Positions 5,699-8,631 of a stretch of 8,631 nucleotides of DNA are shown here, one piece after another. The notes beneath the pieces were generated by a model. That model ran no database searches. It was not told the DNA's origin and was given only the letters and a program-made list of their open reading frames with translations. The position numbers were made by a program, and so were the translations under genes. This stretch comes from Thermaceae bacterium (GTDB taxonomy: Bacteria; Deinococcota; Deinococci; Deinococcales; Marinithermaceae). Location: NCBI GenBank assembly GCA_027023345.1, contig JALVVO010000191.1, positions 1-8,631 on the forward strand, read 5' to 3'. Every line of letters begins with the position of its first letter. The stretch's first letter is position 1.

Positions 5699-7023
5699 GG
5701 GGGTTCCTGGTCGCCGCCCCCGCCTCCGGTCAGGGGAAGACGACGCTCGCCCTGGCGCTGGCCCTTGCGCTTAAGGAGCGTGGGCTTCGCGTCCAGGCCT
5801 TCAAAGTGGGGCCCGACTACCTCGATCCCAGCCACCTCGCCGCCGCCACCGGGCGGCCGGTCTACAACCTGGACGGCTTTTTCCTCGACGGGCCGGGGCT
5901 TGGTTGGCTCTTTTCGCGCGGGATGCGGAGCGCGGACTTCGCCCTGGTCGAGGGGGTCATGGGGTTATACGACGGCAAGGACGCCTTGGGGCGCGAGGGG
6001 TCCGCGGCTCAGGTTGCAAGGCTCCTCGGCCTCCCGGTCGTGCTGGTGGTGGACGCCGGGGCGATGGCGGGTTCGGTCGCCGCCCTCGCCCGGGGCTTTC
6101 GCGACCACGCCGAGGGGTTCGTTCTTGCCGGGGTGGTGGCGAACCGGGTGGCGGGCCCGGGGCACGCCGAGGTGTTGAAAAGGGCCCTCCAGGCAGTGGG
6201 CATCCCCTTCTTCGGCTACCTGCCTAAGGACCTGGAGCTCGAGCTCCCCGAGCGGCACCTGGGGCTTGTCCTTGCGGGGGAGGTGGAACTTCCACGGCGA
6301 GCGCTTTTAAGGGCCGCGGAGGGCTTGGACCTGCCCGCCCTTTTGCGGGCGGCCGGGGGGGCGCGGGGGCCCCTTCGGGCCGTGCCCCCCTACGATCCCG
6401 GCCGTCGTTATCCGGGGGCGCGGATCGCCTACGCCTGGGACCGGGCGTTTCGGTTTTACTACCCGGAGGTCCTCGAGGCCCTCGCCGAGCTCGGCGCCGA
6501 GCTCATCCCTTTTAGCCCGCTTGCGGACGAGCGCGTCCCCGAGGCCGGCCTGGTCTGGCTCGGCGGCGGCTACCCCGAGCTCTACGCCGAGGAGCTCGGT
6601 CGGAACCGCCCCATGCTCGCTTCCCTCCGGCGCTTTCCCGGGGTCCTTTACGCCGAGTGCGGCGGCTACCTCTACCTCGCAAAGGGCGTAGTTTGCAAGG
6701 GGATTTGCCACCCGCTCGCGGGGCTCGTCCCGGGGGTCGCCGAGCTGGCCGATCGCCCCGTGCTTGGCTACCGGGAGGTGGCTCCGCTGGCCGAGGGCCC
6801 CCTCTTCCCAGGGGAGTCTTGGATTAAGGGGCACGAGTTCCACTACGGCCGGTTTAAAGAACGCGGCCCCTACCTCTGGCGGGACCGCCGGGGGCGTCGC
6901 CATGGGTACCGAGCGGGCCGGGTGCACGCAAGCTTCGTGCACCTCTACCTGCTTTCGCAGCCCCGAGCCCTCTACCGCTTTTTGGAGGTGGGCGGTGGTC
7001 GTCTGGCTCGCCGGCCTGCTTGA
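5695..7023 (+). CDS. cbiA: Cobyrinate a,c-diamide synthase
   Basis: Amidates the a and c acetate side chains of cobyrinate using glutamine and ATP. The 442-residue product has the normal two-domain layout. The N-terminal ATPase domain begins APASGQGKTT (8-17), then KVGPDYLDPSH and VEGVMGLYDG (85-94). The C-terminal class I glutamine amidotransferase-like domain has LYAECGGYLYL with nucleophile Cys322 and GHEFHY (379-384). The start is TTG, overlapping the cobO stop as TTGA; no ATG or GTG in this frame gives a better fit, and the P-loop strand begins at residue 3. A GGGGGGTGGAG run just upstream can serve as the ribosome-binding site. CobB of the aerobic pathway is homologous; cbiA is preferred because no aerobic-pathway gene is seen nearby. 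Confidence 0.93.
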   Translation: MRGFLVAAPASGQGKTTLALALALALKERGLRVQAFKVGPDYLDPSHLAAATGRPVYNLDGFFLDGPGLGWLFSRGMRSADFALVEGVMGLYDGKDALGREGSAAQVARLLGLPVVLVVDAGAMAGSVAALARGFRDHAEGFVLAGVVANRVAGPGHAEVLKRALQAVGIPFFGYLPKDLELELPERHLGLVLAGEVELPRRALLRAAEGLDLPALLRAAGGARGPLRAVPPYDPGRRYPGARIAYAWDRAFRFYYPEVLEALAELGAELIPFSPLADERVPEAGLVWLGGGYPELYAEELGRNRPMLASLRRFPGVLYAECGGYLYLAKGVVCKGICHPLAGLVPGVAELADRPVLGYREVAPLAEGPLFPGESWIKGHEFHYGRFKERGPYLWRDRRGRRHGYRAGRVHASFVHLYLLSQPRALYRFLEVGGGRLARRPA

Positions 7024-7870
7024 CCTCCTCGGCGAGCCCCCGAACCGGTTCCACCCGGTGGCCTGGTTCGGGCGGCTCGCGGGGGCGCTCGAGGCCCGCT
7101 TCTACCGGCCGAGCGCCTGGAGGGGCGCCCTCCTCGCCCTTTTCCTCCTCGCGCTCGCCTTCGGACTCGGGGCGGGCCTTGCGCGGGCGGCGGCGGGGCT
7201 TCCTCCGGCGGCCGCGGTACTCCTCCTTGCCCTTTTCCTGAAGCCCGCCTTTGCGCTAAGAGCGCTGCTCGATGCGGTTTTTGAGGTGGAGCGGGCGCTC
7301 GGGCGGGACCTCGGCGAGGGTCGGGAGCGGCTTGCCCGCATCGTGAGCCGGCGGGTCGCGGACCTCGGACCCGCCGAGGTCCGCATGGCGGCGATCGAGT
7401 CGCTCGCGGAAAACCTCTCGGACGCCCTGGTGGCCCCGCTTCTTTCCTACCTTCTTCTCGGTCTACCCGGCGCCTACCTCTACCGCGCGGCCAACACCCT
7501 GGACGCCATGTGGGGCTATCCCACCCCCCGCTACCGGGCGTTCGGCCGTTTTTCCGCCTGGGCCGACGACCTTTTGAACCTGATCCCCGCCCGGCTCACC
7601 GCTTTTTTGCTCCTCGCCCCTCGGTTTCACCTTGTCCCAAAGCTCCTTCAGGAAGTCCGGCGCACCCCCTCGCCGAACGCGGGTTGGCCGATGGCGGCGA
7701 TGGCGCTTTGGCTTGGGGTACGGCTGGAAAAGCGCGAGGCCTACGTCCTGAACCCCGGCGGCCGGCTTCCGGGTCCGGCCGACCTTGAGCGGGCGCTGAC
7801 GCACGCGCGCGCCCGGGGCTATCTCGCGCTCCTTACTGCCGGCTTCCTCGCTATGGGGGTGGCTAGGTGA
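6995..7870 (+). CDS. cbiB: Adenosylcobinamide-phosphate synthase (CbiB/CobD family)
   Basis: Membrane enzyme that joins aminopropanol phosphate (or threonine-derived linker) to adenosylcobyric acid. With the GTG at 6995 the product is 291 residues, a little short of the usual 300-320. That start places the family N-terminal block LLDLLGEP..RFHPVAWFGR at residues 8-25 and sits 6 bases after a strong GGAGG (6984-6988). The frame is open further upstream, but that stretch is a shadow of cbiA. Other family blocks are AIESLAENLSDALVAPLLSY (Glu139, Asp143), RAANTLDAMWGY, ADDLLNLIPARLTAF and SPNAGWPMAAMA. Several hydrophobic helices, for instance about residues 43-85, fit a membrane protein. It overlaps cbiA by 29 bases and the next gene by 4. 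Confidence 0.93.
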   Translation: MVVWLAGLLDLLGEPPNRFHPVAWFGRLAGALEARFYRPSAWRGALLALFLLALAFGLGAGLARAAAGLPPAAAVLLLALFLKPAFALRALLDAVFEVERALGRDLGEGRERLARIVSRRVADLGPAEVRMAAIESLAENLSDALVAPLLSYLLLGLPGAYLYRAANTLDAMWGYPTPRYRAFGRFSAWADDLLNLIPARLTAFLLLAPRFHLVPKLLQEVRRTPSPNAGWPMAAMALWLGVRLEKREAYVLNPGGRLPGPADLERALTHARARGYLALLTAGFLAMGVAR

Positions 7871-8631
7871 GGGTGCACGGTGGCGCGCCGGCTTGGGCGC
7901 GGGCGGACTTTTCCACCAACCTAAACGCCCTCGGGCCGCCCGCGTTCTTGCTCCGCGCCCTCAGGAAGGCGCCCCTTTCCCGCTACCCCGACCCCGACTA
8001 CGCCGAGCTCCGCGCCCTTCTCGGGGAGCCCGAGCGGGTGGCGGTGGGCGCGGGCACAAGCGAGCTCATCCACCGCCTGGTAGAGGCCTTCGGGGGTCCG
8101 GTGGCGGTCTACTGCCCAACCTTTGGCGAGTACCGGGCGGCCGCCGAGGTTCGGGGCGAGCGGGTGTTTTTCGCCCGGGACGAGGAGGGCTTTCTCCGGG
8201 CGATGCGGCGGGCCCGGATCGGCTTCCTCGCAAGTCCCAACAACCCCGACGGGAGGATTTTCCCTGCGGATTTCCTAAAGGACGCGGCGAACGCCGGCGG
8301 GCTCTTCGTTTTGGACCTGGCCTACGCCCCCCTTTCCGAGGTGCCCGTCCGCCCGCCGGAGGGGGCGGTCCGGCTTTACTCGCCGAACAAGGCCTTCGCC
8401 CTGCCCGGCGTGCGGGCGGGGTACGCGGTGTTTCCGGAAGCACCTCTTGCCGAAAGGGTTCGCGCGCTTGCCCCTTCCTGGGTGCTCTCCGCCCAGGGGG
8501 AAGTGTTTTTGCGCCTTGCCGCGGGCGAAGAGGCAAGAGCCTGGCTAGATAGGACCCGCCCCCGGCTCTTCGCCTGGCGAGAAGCGCTTTTCCGGGGGCT
8601 TACCCGGCGCGGGGTTTACGGGGTCGAGGGG
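7867..8631 (+). CDS. cobD: Probable L-threonine-O-3-phosphate decarboxylase (C-terminus cut by window edge)
   Basis: PLP enzyme, expected to decarboxylate threonine phosphate to the aminopropanol phosphate linker used by CbiB. 255 residues are visible of roughly 330-360. The start GTG overlaps the cbiB stop as GTGA, with GGGGGTGG just upstream. The fold is class I aminotransferase, HisC-like: DFSTNLNALGPP near the N-terminus, SRYPDPDYAELR (38-49), GAGTSELIHRL (61-71), SPNNPDG (123-129), VLDLAY (148-153) with the PLP-ring Asp150, and the lysine motif SPNKAFALPGVRAGY with Lys175 and Arg183. Sequence alone does not separate CobD/CobC from histidinol-phosphate aminotransferase; the position after cbiB in a riboswitch-led operon decides it. 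Confidence 0.85.
   Translation, partial: MRVHGGAPAWARADFSTNLNALGPPAFLLRALRKAPLSRYPDPDYAELRALLGEPERVAVGAGTSELIHRLVEAFGGPVAVYCPTFGEYRAAAEVRGERVFFARDEEGFLRAMRRARIGFLASPNNPDGRIFPADFLKDAANAGGLFVLDLAYAPLSEVPVRPPEGAVRLYSPNKAFALPGVRAGYAVFPEAPLAERVRALAPSWVLSAQGEVFLRLAAGEEARAWLDRTRPRLFAWREALFRGLTRRGVYGVEG

Noticed and set aside
6764..6994. Upstream extension of the cbiB frame
   Set aside because: It overlaps the conserved end of cbiA, and the GTG at 6995 has both the ribosome-binding site and the family N-terminus.

Overview
The window looks like chromosomal or megaplasmid DNA from a thermophilic member of Deinococcus-Thermus, probably a Thermaceae relative (Thermus, Oceanithermus or Marinithermus type). 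This rests on the very high GC content, the strong preference for G or C at third codon positions, frequent GTG and TTG starts, tightly overlapping genes, and protein sequences rich in Leu, Ala, Gly, Arg and Glu. The placement is an inference; no taxonomic marker such as rRNA is present.

Left arm (1-1870), minus strand. A long (p)ppGpp synthetase/hydrolase gene (rel) begins at 1663 and runs off the left edge. Upstream of it on the same strand lies a tRNA-Leu(GAG) gene (1735-1822). The tRNA has a near-consensus promoter (TTGACA, 17 bp, TAAGAT) and is followed by a GC-rich hairpin that probably ends its transcript before rel.

Centre (about 1870-2230), plus strand. This non-coding stretch is a cobalamin (B12) riboswitch. 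The aptamer core, B12 box and closing P1 stem are all visible. The downstream expression platform holds a competing hairpin for P1, a terminator-like hairpin, and an 8-bp pairing that would hide the ribosome-binding site of the first gene.

Right arm (2231-8631), plus strand. Eight genes run in one direction with no gap between stop and start, and most overlap. First comes a B12 ABC importer: btuF (binding protein), btuC (permease), btuD (ATPase). Next is a 112-residue protein I do not recognise. Then come cobO (corrinoid adenosyltransferase), cbiA (cobyrinate a,c-diamide synthase), cbiB (adenosylcobinamide-phosphate synthase) and a PLP enzyme that is probably the L-threonine-phosphate decarboxylase CobD, cut by the right edge.

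Together the operon imports corrinoids, adenosylates them, amidates cobyrinate and builds and attaches the aminopropanol linker, under feedback from B12 through the riboswitch. Genes needed to finish the pathway (cobyric acid synthase, CobU, CobS, CobT) are not in the window and may follow downstream. Most of the region is a recognisable B12 locus. The least explained parts are the 112-residue protein and the layered riboswitch platform.
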